A stretch of DNA of 64,000 nucleotides from positions 1-64,000 of the forward strand of contig JBGSKY010000274.1 in the NCBI GenBank assembly GCA_041740995.1, given 5' to 3'. Position numbers and translations under genes: made by a program. Below, piece after piece: positions 44,400 to 53,798 of this stretch; the stretch's first letter is position 1, and each line of letters begins with the position of its first letter. This DNA comes from JBGSKY01 sp041740995 (GTDB taxonomy: Bacteria; Planctomycetota; Planctomycetia; Pirellulales; Pirellulaceae). The notes under the pieces were generated by a model. The model saw nothing but the letters and a program-made list of their open reading frames with translations, did not search any database and was not told the DNA's origin.

Positions 44400-45149
44400 A
44401 TGAAACAAGCAGCCCATGCAACCAAGCTCATTCGTATCGCCAAGCGACTGATCGATGAGCTTGATGCCGTAGATTTCTTTTCGTTCACGCAATGGGTTTA
44501 TAACCCATTGGTCTACGCATGGCCGGCACACGAGTTGTACATCAAGCGCTTTGCGAGCGCGAGCAACGGCAATCTGTTTCTTGGAATGAACCCTGGTCCA
44601 TGGGGTATGACTCAAACCGGTATTCCATTCGGCGAGGTCAATGCGGTTCGTCACTGGCTGGGCATTGCATGTCAGATTCACCAGCCAAAATATCAGCATC
44701 CCAAGCGACCAATCGAAGGATTTGCCTGCAAGCGGTCAGAGATTTCAGGAAAGCGACTATGGGGTTTGTTCCAATCGAAATTCAACAGCCCTGACGACTT
44801 TTTCAAAACAAACTTCGTCATCAATTATTGCCCGCTTGTTTTCATGGACGACAGCGGTCGAAATTTGACGCCGGACAAGATGCCGCTCGGATTACGCATC
44901 AAGCTACAGGAAATTTGTGATCGGCACCTTTCAAGTGCGATGAAGATTTTGCAGCCCGCTCGGTTCGTCGGAATTGGCAACTACGCTTGGACTGCCGGCC
45001 AGCGAGTGGTTGCGGGCGATCAAGCGTTGTCCAAAATTCAAATTGGCAAAATCCTGCACCCCTCGCCCGCATCTCCAGCCGCAAATCGAAATTGGGCGGA
45101 ACTGGTCAGTCAGTCGCTCGTCGAGCAAGGTGTCTGGTCGGACGCTTAG
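44400..45149 (+). CDS. SMUG1-type single-strand-selective uracil-DNA glycosylase
   Basis: 249 residues. SMUG1 removes uracil and 5-hydroxymethyluracil from DNA in base-excision repair. Seen: the catalytic motif GMNPGPWGMTQTGIPFGEV (family motif 1 is GMNPGPFGMAQTGVPFG) and the insertion motif HPSPASPAANRNW, with the active-site His. The N-terminal LYIKRFASASNGNLFLG is also typical. SMUG1 was first known from animals, and bacterial forms are scattered; planctomycetes are among the carriers as far as I recall. The gene is the last of a plus-strand run. Confidence 0.9.
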   Translation: MKQAAHATKLIRIAKRLIDELDAVDFFSFTQWVYNPLVYAWPAHELYIKRFASASNGNLFLGMNPGPWGMTQTGIPFGEVNAVRHWLGIACQIHQPKYQHPKRPIEGFACKRSEISGKRLWGLFQSKFNSPDDFFKTNFVINYCPLVFMDDSGRNLTPDKMPLGLRIKLQEICDRHLSSAMKILQPARFVGIGNYAWTAGQRVVAGDQALSKIQIGKILHPSPASPAANRNWAELVSQSLVEQGVWSDA

Positions 45150-45213
45150 GAAACAGTTCCCGCTTTTGATGTAAAGTCGGAAATTAGACGTTCTACTGCT
45201 CTGGGGCCGTTTT

Positions 45214-45474
45214 TTATGCAGCTCGACGGGTTTGTTGGTCGCCCATTACGAAGGTACTGACCGGGCCGCTGTAAGCAACATCTTTCGCGGGAGTGTACAG
45301 TTTGACTTGATTTTCTTCCATAAACCAAACCAGCGAATAACCTGCCAGTTTAAAATGACGTCCGCAGTACGTGCTTTCGCGGATCAAGATTGATTCTCGG
45401 ATCTGTTCTGCTTTGCCGCTGCCAACGACTGCGACGAAGGCTTGACGAACGGAGTCAACAGTCAAATTGGGCAT
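45214..45474 (-). CDS. Small hypothetical protein
   Basis: 86 residues without signal peptide. Contains TVDSVRQAFVAVVGSGKAEQ and RHFKLAGYSLVWFMEENQVK, which look like a compact alpha/beta fold. Unrecognised. It is convergent with the glycosylase gene and divergent from the coiled-coil gene. Ending in basic residues (QQTRRAA). Support is only frame length, codon use and protein-like composition. Confidence 0.5.
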   Translation of the reverse strand: MPNLTVDSVRQAFVAVVGSGKAEQIRESILIRESTYCGRHFKLAGYSLVWFMEENQVKLYTPAKDVAYSGPVSTFVMGDQQTRRAA

Positions 45475-45877
45475 ATATCGCGAAATTTCTGGCTGGCGTG
45501 AAACTGAAATCCGGCATTACAAACCGGACGTCAGGACTTATATCGTCGCGCGTAAACGCCTCCACCACTACCAGTCCGCTCACGTGTCTATGTTCTCTAA
45601 TCGCGCTATTTTTACAGTCTTGCAAAAGTCCCGCAAAGGTTGAATTTCACACAGAAAATTCTGGAATTGCGTAGCCGGTGAACTAAACTTTTCACTCAGG
45701 TCGGAATCTCGCACCCGTCTTGGCTTTTAACGCCGAAGATGGTTTCAACGAGAGGCTGGCTTGAACTTGGCGATTTACTCTTCGTTTGTGGACTTGTCTT
45801 TTTCGCCGGTATTTTCGGTACAATTAGTTCAAATTCGGAACTTGCTCAAGGCACGCTAACCTTTTGTACGCTTTTCG
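45475..45877. other. Intergenic region before the coiled-coil gene
   Basis: About 400 bases without a convincing gene; AT-rich toward the right end, where a promoter is found. Confidence 0.4.
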
Positions 45878-45907
45878 TTGACAATGGCGATTTAAGGTAA
45901 CTATACT
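45878..45907 (+). promoter_or_regulatory. Sigma-70-type promoter
   Basis: TTGACA at 45878-45883 and TATACT at 45902-45907 with an 18-base spacer, 55 bases before the ATG of the coiled-coil gene. It is the best consensus promoter that I see in the window. Confidence 0.65.
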
Positions 45908-45962
45908 GCCTTAGCTGTCCATTGAATGATACTGGCGGCATGGCATCTAAGGATTAAAAGAC

Positions 45963-46805
45963 ATGACTGATCTGGGTAAAGTCTTCGTCATTATTGTGAC
46001 GGTTTTGAGCACGGGATTCCTCACGCTTTCAATGGTCGTGAACGCCTCGCACGTCAATTACCGCGAGAAGTCGAACGAAGTAGAAAAAACGAACCGACAG
46101 CTTACGGCCAACGTGCAGGAATTAAAGACGGCTGTCGAGCAGGGGCAAACTGAATTAGCTCAGGAACAAGCGGCCAGACGACAAGCAATCGCCGCGTTGC
46201 AAACACAGAATGACACTGTCACCAAAACGCTTAGCCAGCGCGAAGCAGAAGTCCGAAATCTTCAATCTCAAAACACCGAGCTCACTCAAACGATGGCTCA
46301 AACACAAGATGAATTGAAGCGGGTTACTGAAGAAAACAACAACATCCGAACCCAGATCGCGACGACATTAGAAGACCGAAACGATCTGCGTTCCAAAGTC
46401 ATCGCTCGCACCGACGAGCTGTACAATTTGCAATCGCTGCTGGCCGACTCAAAAGATCGTGTGAAGCAGCTGCAGGATGAAGTCACCATCTTGGAGGCCC
46501 GCAGCACTACTGCCGCGGCCACATTGGCCGCTGCTGGTCTCTCTGAGAACCCTGAAGATGTGCCACCTTCCGATGTTAAGGGAATCATCACTGCGGTGTC
46601 TGGTAGCGATTTAGTTGAAATCTCATTGGGTCGAGACGACGGCTTGCGTCCTGGTCATCAGCTGGAAGTTTATCGCGGCAATCAGTATTTGGGCCGAATT
46701 CGCATTCAGCGCGTCGATGACGACAAGGCTATTGGCGAAATCTTGCCCGCTTATCGCCGAGGCTACATCAAGCAGAATGACATCGTCGCAGCAAAAATTG
46801 GTTGA
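45963..46805 (+). CDS. Membrane-anchored coiled-coil protein
   Basis: 280 residues. An N-terminal membrane helix (KVFVIIVTVLSTGFLTLSMV) is followed by a long coiled coil rich in Glu, Gln and Lys (about 35-185) and a small beta-rich C-terminal domain (LVEISLGRDDGLRPGHQLEV, GRIRIQRVDDDKAIGEI) that resembles the FlgT/Curli-type C-terminal fold. AAGGA lies about nine bases before the ATG and a consensus promoter upstream. The protein probably spans the envelope as a tether; the function is not known. A 37-residue membrane peptide gene follows after 62 bases. Confidence 0.75.
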   Translation: MTDLGKVFVIIVTVLSTGFLTLSMVVNASHVNYREKSNEVEKTNRQLTANVQELKTAVEQGQTELAQEQAARRQAIAALQTQNDTVTKTLSQREAEVRNLQSQNTELTQTMAQTQDELKRVTEENNNIRTQIATTLEDRNDLRSKVIARTDELYNLQSLLADSKDRVKQLQDEVTILEARSTTAAATLAAAGLSENPEDVPPSDVKGIITAVSGSDLVEISLGRDDGLRPGHQLEVYRGNQYLGRIRIQRVDDDKAIGEILPAYRRGYIKQNDIVAAKIG

Positions 46806-46867
46806 TTGCTTTGACCAAAACTCTTCTCCGTCGCTAATTCGATTTTCGATTTCATTAAGTATTGAGC

Positions 46868-46981
46868 ATGGCTAGCAAAAAACCACTTTCGGTCTACACT
46901 TCGTTGCTCATTGCTTCTACGATCATGATGTTCTTTGCATGCATTTTGATGGTGATGGAGTGGTACAGCTTCAATTATTAA
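46868..46981 (+). CDS. Small single-span membrane protein (37 residues)
   Basis: ATG at 46868, TAA at 46979-46981. The peptide starts MASKKPLSVYTSLLIASTIM, continues with a hydrophobic stretch to ILMVMEW and ends YSFNY. The positive-inside N terminus and single helix are typical of a real small membrane protein. It is placed between the coiled-coil gene and waaA in the same orientation and is probably co-transcribed with the first. No function can be assigned. Confidence 0.6.
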   Translation: MASKKPLSVYTSLLIASTIMMFFACILMVMEWYSFNY

Positions 46982-47070
46982 TTTGATGCTGTAATGGATG
47001 GTCAGATTGGATATCCTGGCCTGGACATAGGGGCTTACTTGATCGATCTGATGCTGGAAATGGAATTCCA

Positions 47071-48450
47071 ATGCTGCCTAGAATTGGCCTAAACATCTTG
47101 TATTTGCTTACGCTGGTTTTGCTTTCGCCAGTGATTATTGCCTCTGGTTTAAAGAAGAAATCGTTCTTATTGTCCTGGCAAGAGCGTTGGTTTGGCCGGG
47201 TTCCGTTCGCCGCGAGGGGCAGACAGCTAATTTGGTTCCACGCTGTCAGCGTGGGCGAAGTCAACTTACTTTTGCCAATTATTGTTGAGCTTCGACGTCG
47301 TGATCCCAACATTGGCTTTGCGATTTCTGCTACTTCTGGCAGTGGTCTGAGGTTGGCAAAAAAGCTGTTCGCAGACGAAATCGTATTCCGTTGTCCGCTT
47401 GATTTTTCATGGGCTATCAAGTCGGCGTTGGTTCGGCTTCGGCCTGACCTGATCGTGTTGGCTGAATTAGAAGTTTGGCCGAACTGGCTCGCGATTTCAA
47501 ATCAGCAATCGATCCCTGTATCAATCGTTAACGGACGACTCAGCGAACGTTCTCTCAAGGGCTATCGCAGGCTTGGACAATGGACCAAGGACATTTTCAA
47601 ACGACTTGAGCTCGTCGCGGCGCAGGATCAAGGCAGCGCCAAGCGTTTTGTGCAGGCGGGAGTTTCCGCCGATCGCGTCCAGATGCTGGGCAACATCAAA
47701 TTCGACAATTGCAGCGCCGATCCATTTTGCTCCGAAGTCGAAGCGCTGCGATCGAAAATTGGATTGCGACGAAGTAGCCAATCTGAATCGGTTTTTCGTC
47801 AGGACTCAATGGCTTCAGTTGCCAACGTGCCGATTTGGGTTGCCGGAAGCACTCAAGCGGGTGAGGACGAATTGGTGCTCGATGCTTATCATCAATTGCT
47901 GCTGCACTTCCCTGCCCTTCGGTTGATTTTGATTCCGCGTCATCCCGAACGTTTCGAAACGGTGTCTCGAATGGTCGATGCGACTGGACTTTCGACGGCT
48001 AATTTAAGTCGTTGTGACCAGGCCAGTTTTAATCGCGATTGGCAGATCTTGGTTGGAGATACGATCGGGGAATTACGCTGGATTTGGGGGCTAGCCGATA
48101 TAGCTTTTGTCGGCGGAAGTTTTGGTGATCGGGGTGGTCAGAACATGATTGAACCAGCAGCCTTTGGCGCAAGCGTAGCAGTTGGCCCAAACACGAAAAA
48201 CTTTCACCAAATTGTGACCACGTTTGTCAGTGCCAACGCGATCAGCCAGCTTGCTGAACCGTCGGAACTGTTCCGTTGGGCCAAGGCTCAACTTTCAGAG
48301 CGGACAATTCGAGCCAAACATGCTGCATCGGCCAAGCGGATAATTGCGAACAATTCGGGAGCTGTCGTTAGAACCTGTGACGTATTGATGCCGTTTTTGG
48401 TGAGAGCATCAAAGTGTGCAGACGGCCAGGTCAACAAAAAAGCCGCTTAG
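47071..48450 (+). CDS. waaA: 3-deoxy-D-manno-octulosonic acid (Kdo) transferase
   Basis: 459 residues. WaaA (KdtA) adds Kdo from CMP-Kdo to lipid A, so the cell probably makes a lipopolysaccharide. Seen: N-terminal membrane segment (LNILYLLTLVLLSPVIIAS), IWFHAVSVGEVNLLLPII, LAELEVWPNW, VNGRLSERSLKGY, the nucleotide-binding side GSTQAGEDELVL and C-terminal GGSFGDRGGQNMIEPAAFG. All are conserved in the family. It is longer than E. coli WaaA (425) by insertion in the middle. It stands alone, followed by a tRNA gene. Confidence 0.94.
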   Translation: MLPRIGLNILYLLTLVLLSPVIIASGLKKKSFLLSWQERWFGRVPFAARGRQLIWFHAVSVGEVNLLLPIIVELRRRDPNIGFAISATSGSGLRLAKKLFADEIVFRCPLDFSWAIKSALVRLRPDLIVLAELEVWPNWLAISNQQSIPVSIVNGRLSERSLKGYRRLGQWTKDIFKRLELVAAQDQGSAKRFVQAGVSADRVQMLGNIKFDNCSADPFCSEVEALRSKIGLRRSSQSESVFRQDSMASVANVPIWVAGSTQAGEDELVLDAYHQLLLHFPALRLILIPRHPERFETVSRMVDATGLSTANLSRCDQASFNRDWQILVGDTIGELRWIWGLADIAFVGGSFGDRGGQNMIEPAAFGASVAVGPNTKNFHQIVTTFVSANAISQLAEPSELFRWAKAQLSERTIRAKHAASAKRIIANNSGAVVRTCDVLMPFLVRASKCADGQVNKKAA

Positions 48451-48548
48451 TCGCAACCAAAACGATGATGTGCGACGTCAACCCCTTGTCGCAAGCCCCA
48501 GTTCGGCAGTAAACTTTGGCCTGACCGCTGTAGAAGGCCGTCAAGCAA

Positions 48549-48622
48549 GCACCCATAGCTCAATTGGATAGAGCACCGGTCTACGAAACCGGAGGTTTCA
48601 GGTTCGAGCCCTGATGGGTGTA
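48549..48622 (+). tRNA. tRNA-Arg (anticodon ACG)
   Basis: A 74-base cloverleaf: acceptor GCACCCA pairing with TGGGTGT (the first pair is G-T), D-arm AGCTCAATTGGATAGAGC, anticodon stem CCGGT/ACCGG with loop CTACGAA (anticodon at 48583-48585), T-arm AGGTTCGAGCCCT, discriminator A. The first A of the anticodon is expected to be deaminated to inosine. The CCA is not encoded. Confidence 0.95.
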
Positions 48623-49985
48623 CTAGCTTTTTCCCAGCCATTTTAAGGCTTTTGCTGCGGAAGACCTCTACTGGTTTTGCCGCGGTGTACCCGGGTACAC
48701 CTTACTCGTCGCCAAGCACTCGACGTATTTCTTAAGGAATTGTCCTGAATTAACATTCGTGTTTCGCGGTTTAATAGCAGATCAAAACTGCGACGTTCAA
48801 CGCTCCGAAAGAGTTCAGTGGGATCTTTCCCGCCCCCGTGTTGGTTCTTCCCATCGAAGCGAAAGTTCCTGACGCTTCGAGCAAACTGATTCACCAAACG
48901 GGATGAACCCGTTGGGGTCTTTCAGTGCGGCTTCGTGATTTAGATCGCTAAGCTGATTCACCCAGAAGGCAAGCTCATGGGGGTCCAAATGCAGATTTAG
49001 GACAATAACCAATTGTGCTCAGTTTCAGATGGACGTGCCGTGGAAATCGGAAAGTTATGTCGCGCCAGCTCCTTAGCTTCTCGCTGAATGTTGCCAGGTG
49101 CGTAAAAGCGACTTGTCACCTTCCACGAACTGTGGCGCACTACTCTCTTAATAATGAGCGGACTTACTCATGCATTGCGAAGTCGTTCACCCAACGAACT
49201 CCGTAGATCGTGAGCTCAGACAAACATCACTCTATCTCCTCGATACGGTTGGCGGAAGCTTTTATGCTTCTTACGTTCTAGCCTTTCTAGATATGTGGCC
49301 TTTGACTGCTTGGTGCCCTTCACAAGAATGTCTGCTTCCTTGCCGAGCCGACTGATGACCTTTCCTATCCAATCTGGTTTTGGTCGTACATAGGAACTTG
49401 GATCTCCGGAAAAATTGAAGCCGAATGCGCGTTGGCGATTAACGTGGGGCCAAATAAAGCCCAAGAATTTCCCGTTTTCGATACGTTTTGGATCGTTAAG
49501 CCAAAACAAAAATCAAGATGATTTTGTTGTCATTGCTTTACTCAATACGCCGTGTGCTGCGGGTGCGTAGCGGAAGAGTTTTGTTACCTCTGTCCCTCGA
49601 AAAAAGCCAAGCTTCCATAGACAACCAGCTCGCCGAGCGGCCTTCATGAGCCCGATCGAAGCGTTACGTCCCGCGAACGTTTTGACGCTTTCTCAAGCTT
49701 AAAGCGAACAGAGCTTTTTTCAGACTAGTTCCTCAAATTTCTAGTGTCTGGACGTGCTAAACAACGAGCATTGGGGTGTCCCAGTAAACGTTGAAGCAAC
49801 AAAGTGATACAAACGGAAACAAACCTGATGTCGCGCGAGATCAGAAATCCGTGATAATATTTGAGCTGGTCGTTTGTCTGTTATAAATCAATTCAGAAAT
49901 CTATCCGATTGGCCAGAAGATTTCACCGCCTTGTTGCTAAACAAGACGAAAGAAATCAGGCCAGTGAAATTATTCAAACTTCCGA
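48623..49985. other. Gene-poor region downstream of tRNA-Arg
   Basis: 1.36 kb without a convincing gene. Minus-strand frames at 48815-49012 (65 codons) and 49216-49509 (97 codons from TTG, containing KFLGFIWPHVNRQRAFGF) look partly protein-like but match nothing I know. A perfect 18-base palindrome lies at 48684-48701. No integrase, direct repeat of the tRNA end or insertion-sequence end is visible. The last 150 bases before 49986 should hold the promoter of the two-component genes. Confidence 0.5.
48684..48701. repeat. Perfect 18-base palindrome
   Basis: GGTGTACCCGGGTACACC, 62 bases after the end of the tRNA gene. Could be an operator, a recombination core or a stable hairpin; nothing nearby decides. 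Confidence 0.6.
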
Positions 49986-50690
49986 GTGAGTGAACTTTTG
50001 AATCCACATTTGTTATTGGTAGAAGATGATCACGCGTTAGCTTCGATGATGCGCGATTTTTTAAGCGAGTATGGGTTTGACGTTACGATTCAAGGCGATG
50101 GCCAAGCTGCGATTGAGCAAATCCTAACGGGCGATTTCAGCGCTGTTTTACTCGATGTCGGACTTCCGCAAGTGGATGGGTTTGAAATCTGTCGCGCGGT
50201 TCGAACGAAGTTTGATGGTCCAATTTTAGTTTTGACGGCGCGAGGTGAAGAAATTGATGAAGTCGTCGCATTAGAACTGGGCGCCGATGATTTTATGACC
50301 AAGCCGGTTCGGCCGCGCGCGCTGTTGGCTCGCTTAAAAGTCCACTTGAGACGAGCTGACAGGCCAGAACTGACTGGGAGTGAGCAATCAATCATTGTCG
50401 ACGATCTGCGAATCGACGAAGCAAGTCGAAATGTCTCAATCGCTGGGGAAAGTATCGAGCTGACGACTGCCGAGTTCGACTTATTGTTGTATCTGGCCAA
50501 GCACGCTGGCAAGGTCGTTGATCGGCGCGATGTTTATGTCGATGTGCTTGATCTGCCCTACGATGGCCTGGATCGTTCGATCGATCTACGTGTTTCGCGG
50601 TTACGTCGAAAGCTTGGTGATGATCCACATCAACCGACACGGATCAAATCGATACGCGGGGTTGGTTATCAGATGGCGAAATTGACATGA
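49986..50690 (+). CDS. OmpR-type response regulator
   Basis: 234 residues from GTG 49986. Receiver domain with acidic pair VEDD (about 12-15), phospho-acceptor Asp in VLLDVGLPQVDG, Thr in LVLTAR and Lys in FMTKPVRP; C-terminal winged helix (ELTTAEFDLLLYLAKHAG, DRSIDLRVSRLRRKLGDD, IRGVGYQMA). It is phosphorylated by the sensor kinase encoded next, whose ATG overlaps its stop by four bases. Closest by eye to RstA. The target genes are unknown. Confidence 0.93.
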   Translation: MSELLNPHLLLVEDDHALASMMRDFLSEYGFDVTIQGDGQAAIEQILTGDFSAVLLDVGLPQVDGFEICRAVRTKFDGPILVLTARGEEIDEVVALELGADDFMTKPVRPRALLARLKVHLRRADRPELTGSEQSIIVDDLRIDEASRNVSIAGESIELTTAEFDLLLYLAKHAGKVVDRRDVYVDVLDLPYDGLDRSIDLRVSRLRRKLGDDPHQPTRIKSIRGVGYQMAKLT

Positions 50691-51979
50691 CGCGGCTGTT
50701 TTTTCGGTTTTACCTGGGCGTCATCTTAATTCTCTTTATTGCTTGGCTGATTCAAGCGTATGTCTTTCGCGGCACAACCGAAGCGGAAAACATTCGTGTG
50801 GTCGAAGATGCGCTAGGCGGCGGGACGATCTCTGTGCGAGACGATTTAGTCGCTGGAGGAAAAGAAAATTTCGCAGAAACCCTAGCCCAAGTTCGAGCGC
50901 GTTTTGCCTATCCGGTGGAAACGATCGAGCGGTCTGAGAATCGAATGTCGCCGGAGATGCACGCTCGACTTGATGATGGGGCAGCGGTCCTGCATCAAGG
51001 GAAGATGTACGCCGCGCTGCCCGATTCAGATCTGCTTGTTCAGCTTGGTCCGTTACCCCAATTTGTGGTGCCAACTCGTCGCGATATTTTGCTCGGCTTG
51101 GGCAGCGTTTTTCTCTTGGCCGCGATCTCGATTGCAATTCTACTTCGTCCGATCGCAAAGCAGCTTCGCAATGTTGAGCGAACTGCATTGGCAATAGCCG
51201 AAGGCGATCTGACGGCGAGGATTGGAAATGCAAAAAGCAAGCAAGCTCTGCCAATTGTTCGAGCGTTCAATAAGATGGCCGATCGCGTCGAAAAACTTCT
51301 CCGTTCACAAAAGGAATTGTTGCAAGCGGTGTCGCATGAACTTCGAACACCGTTGGCGAAAATTAAGTTCGCAACTGAATTGGTGCGTTCGGCTGACGAT
51401 TCCGACAAGCGGAGTATTCGCATTGACGCGATCGATGAATCAACTGACAAGCTTAACGTTCTGGTCAGCGAATTGCTCGCGTACACGCGTTACGATGAAG
51501 ACAATCACATTTTAGAGCGAGAGCAAGTAGACGCGACTGATCTGGTAATGGAAGCGATCGCGATTCATGCGTCATTGTATCCCGATATCGAGATTCAATT
51601 CATCGAAACTGGCGGCGCGAAAATATTGACTACCTATCGACCTGGCCTTCTGAGAGCTGTCGGCAATCTGATAAGCAATGCTGGAAAGTATGCCAAGTCC
51701 AAGGTGCTTGTTCGCGTCGATGCATGTGATAGCGGTTACTGCTTCAGCGTTGAAGATGACGGAAGTGGTATCGCAGAAAAAGATCGAGAGGCGATCTTTG
51801 AACCGTTCAAACGGCTTGCCTTAAATTCCAAACCAGGGACGGGGCTTGGATTAGCGTTAGTCCAACGCATTTGCCAGCGGCTTGGCGGCAAGGTATCGGT
51901 CGACGAAAGTTCGCTTGGCGGAGCACATTTCAAAATATTTGTGCCATCGGGTACTACGATTCCACAAAGCGATTTTTGA
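50687..51979 (+). CDS. Sensor histidine kinase
   Basis: 430 residues. First membrane helix at the N terminus (FYLGVILILFIAWLIQAYVF), a periplasmic sensor of about 110 residues, second helix (IFLLAAISIAILLRP-like, about 145-165), HAMP linker, phospho-His in AVSHELRTPLAKIKF, N-box NLISNAGKYAKS, and ATP lids DDGSGI and GTGLGLALVQRI. It pairs with the OmpR-type regulator through the ATGA overlap. The signal is not known. Confidence 0.93.
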   Translation: MTRLFFRFYLGVILILFIAWLIQAYVFRGTTEAENIRVVEDALGGGTISVRDDLVAGGKENFAETLAQVRARFAYPVETIERSENRMSPEMHARLDDGAAVLHQGKMYAALPDSDLLVQLGPLPQFVVPTRRDILLGLGSVFLLAAISIAILLRPIAKQLRNVERTALAIAEGDLTARIGNAKSKQALPIVRAFNKMADRVEKLLRSQKELLQAVSHELRTPLAKIKFATELVRSADDSDKRSIRIDAIDESTDKLNVLVSELLAYTRYDEDNHILEREQVDATDLVMEAIAIHASLYPDIEIQFIETGGAKILTTYRPGLLRAVGNLISNAGKYAKSKVLVRVDACDSGYCFSVEDDGSGIAEKDREAIFEPFKRLALNSKPGTGLGLALVQRICQRLGGKVSVDESSLGGAHFKIFVPSGTTIPQSDF

Positions 51980-52024
51980 TTCCAGGACCGGCGAGGCATG
52001 CGAGTCAAATGGCACAAGGAATTT

Positions 52025-52924
52025 TTACCGACGATTTGCGAGTCGCTGCAATACTTTATCCAAAGCGTGGACTCCTTCTTCGCCTTCTCCGTAAACTTGA
52101 GAAGCACGCCATAACTGATTGATTAAGGCTGAACCTGGCAAAACAGTATTTGTGTTTTCTGCGGTGTCCAAGACCAGTCGCATATCTTTCTGTTGTGTGT
52201 CGATCATAAAGCCAGGCGACCAGTCGGCGGCGGCGATTTTTGGCGCAAGATTCTTGAGTGCCCAGCTTGATGCTGCACCTGCGCCGAGAGCTTTTTCTAA
52301 TAGCGAAGGATCAATTTGAAGTCCGCGGGCCAGCGCAAACGCTTCGCAGACGCCCCAAATATTCATTGCTCCCATGACTTGATTGCAGAGCTTTACGCCT
52401 TGACCAGCGCCAACTGGACCACAGTGCGTTACGATCTTGCCCATGGCATTGAACACATCTGCCAATTCATCGAAAGTCGTTTTATCGCTGCCAACCAATA
52501 TCGATAGCGTCCCGTTTTCTGCACCAATCGTTCCACCGGTTATTGGCGCTTCTGCAAATCGCATTTTTCGCGATTCGAGCCGCTGACCTATTTCTATCGA
52601 TGTTGCGGGCGCGATCGTACTCATGTCGACGAAAAGCGTTCCCGGACGAGCTCCATCGATCGCTCCATCCTTAGTCTGACCGTCGCCAAAATAAACGCGT
52701 TGTACGTCAGGACCGTCGGTAACGCAGGAGATGATCACGTCGGCGTCGATAGATGCTTCGCGTGGAGTGCTTTTTGCCGTTCCGCCAGCTCTAACGACCG
52801 GTTCGGTTTTTGACTGAGTTCGGTTGTAGCAACTGACACGGAATCCAGCCTTGAGCAAATTAGTGGCCATGTGGACGCCCATTAGGCCGGTCCCAAGAAA
52901 TGCGATCGAGTTGAATTTTGACAT
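52025..52924 (-). CDS. Beta-hydroxyacid dehydrogenase (GarR/3-hydroxyisobutyrate dehydrogenase type)
   Basis: 299 residues. N-terminal NAD(P) Rossmann fold (IAFLGTGLMGVHMATNLLKA, then YNRTQSK, which favours NADP), substrate-binding APITGGTIGAENGTL, catalytic Lys in GQGVKLCNQVMGAMN and the all-helical C-terminal domain. The family includes tartronate semialdehyde reductase, 3-hydroxyisobutyrate dehydrogenase and glyoxylate reductases; the substrate cannot be told here. It is convergent with the kinase gene. Confidence 0.9.
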   Translation of the reverse strand: MSKFNSIAFLGTGLMGVHMATNLLKAGFRVSCYNRTQSKTEPVVRAGGTAKSTPREASIDADVIISCVTDGPDVQRVYFGDGQTKDGAIDGARPGTLFVDMSTIAPATSIEIGQRLESRKMRFAEAPITGGTIGAENGTLSILVGSDKTTFDELADVFNAMGKIVTHCGPVGAGQGVKLCNQVMGAMNIWGVCEAFALARGLQIDPSLLEKALGAGAASSWALKNLAPKIAAADWSPGFMIDTQQKDMRLVLDTAENTNTVLPGSALINQLWRASQVYGEGEEGVHALDKVLQRLANRR

Positions 52925-53228
52925 TGAGCCTGCTGAGATTTATGGAGTTCAAGTAAAAATGTGCGAGTTCCGCCGATCTCGGTAAGTGCGTAGACGAAAA
53001 TATCAGACACTTCTGGATGATCGCTACCAATTCAAAGTTATTAACCAAAGGAAAGATATTTGCAACGGAACGATTTGAGGCACGGTAAACGGAACGCGAG
53101 GCTACTGCCGAGCCAATCCAAGTTCGGCAGTTGAAGAACACCTCCGTTTTGGTTCTGAAGTTTCGTTTTTCGCGTTCTGTTCATTTCAAGGAAGATTTGC
53201 TAGTTTTACAATCTTCACAGGCCGCATT
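52925..53228. other. Divergent intergenic region
   Basis: 304 bases between the dehydrogenase and the acetyltransferase gene. It holds a 7-base stem hairpin CTGCCGA/TCGGCAG at 53104-53129 without a T run. Otherwise nothing is clear. Confidence 0.4.
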
Positions 53229-53774
53229 TTGTCGTCGGTCGCCGATTTTGAACGTGAGGTTACGCGGGTGTCGGAGTTTTCTTCAGTGAGCAACGGGGCG
53301 ACAGATTCGGTCGAGGCGATCGAAGTGCGTGCTGCAACCCTTGACGACTTGCCCAAAATCTACGACCTGCTTCGCCCTTACGTTACAGCAAGAAAGTTGC
53401 TCAAACGTACTCGCAATGAGTTGATTGGCTTAATTGGAAACGGATTTGTCGCAGTGATTGACCATACCAACGGCGATCGCGAGGTCATCGGATTTGCAGC
53501 GGTTGAGATCTATTCGCGAAAACTGGCTGAAATTCAATGCTTGGCCGTGAACGGCAATTTTCAAGGTCGTGGAATAGGCTCTCACCTTGTCAAATTGTGC
53601 ATTGAGCGGGCGAAAGATCATGGTGTTTTGGAAGTCATGGCAATCAGCGCGTCGGAAAGTATGTTTCGCACGTTGGGTTTCGATTATTCATTACCAGACC
53701 AAAAGAAGGCCTTGTTTTGCCAATTGAAGACCCGTGAAGAATTGTACGATGAATTAGCAGACGAAGAATTTTAG
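53229..53774 (+). CDS. GNAT-family N-acetyltransferase (ArgA-like)
   Basis: 181 residues from TTG 53229; a later GTG at 53288 would remove a leader of 20. Seen: IEVRAATLDDLPKIYDLLRP, IGFAAVEIYSRKLAEIQCLA, the acetyl-CoA loop NFQGRGIGSHLVKLCIERA and SMFRTLGFDYSLPDQK. The order and the ending resemble the stand-alone acetyltransferase of N-acetylglutamate synthases, so a role in arginine synthesis is possible; other GNAT substrates cannot be excluded. The DUF3127 gene starts 24 bases later. Confidence 0.82.
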   Translation: MSSVADFEREVTRVSEFSSVSNGATDSVEAIEVRAATLDDLPKIYDLLRPYVTARKLLKRTRNELIGLIGNGFVAVIDHTNGDREVIGFAAVEIYSRKLAEIQCLAVNGNFQGRGIGSHLVKLCIERAKDHGVLEVMAISASESMFRTLGFDYSLPDQKKALFCQLKTREELYDELADEEF

Positions 53775-53798
53775 ACTACCTACTCAACAGCAAATTAA

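Noticed and set aside
49216..49509. Fragment of a reverse transcriptase/maturase (KFLGF motif)
   Set aside because: The resemblance is limited to a few residues, with no YADD motif or intron RNA structure nearby.
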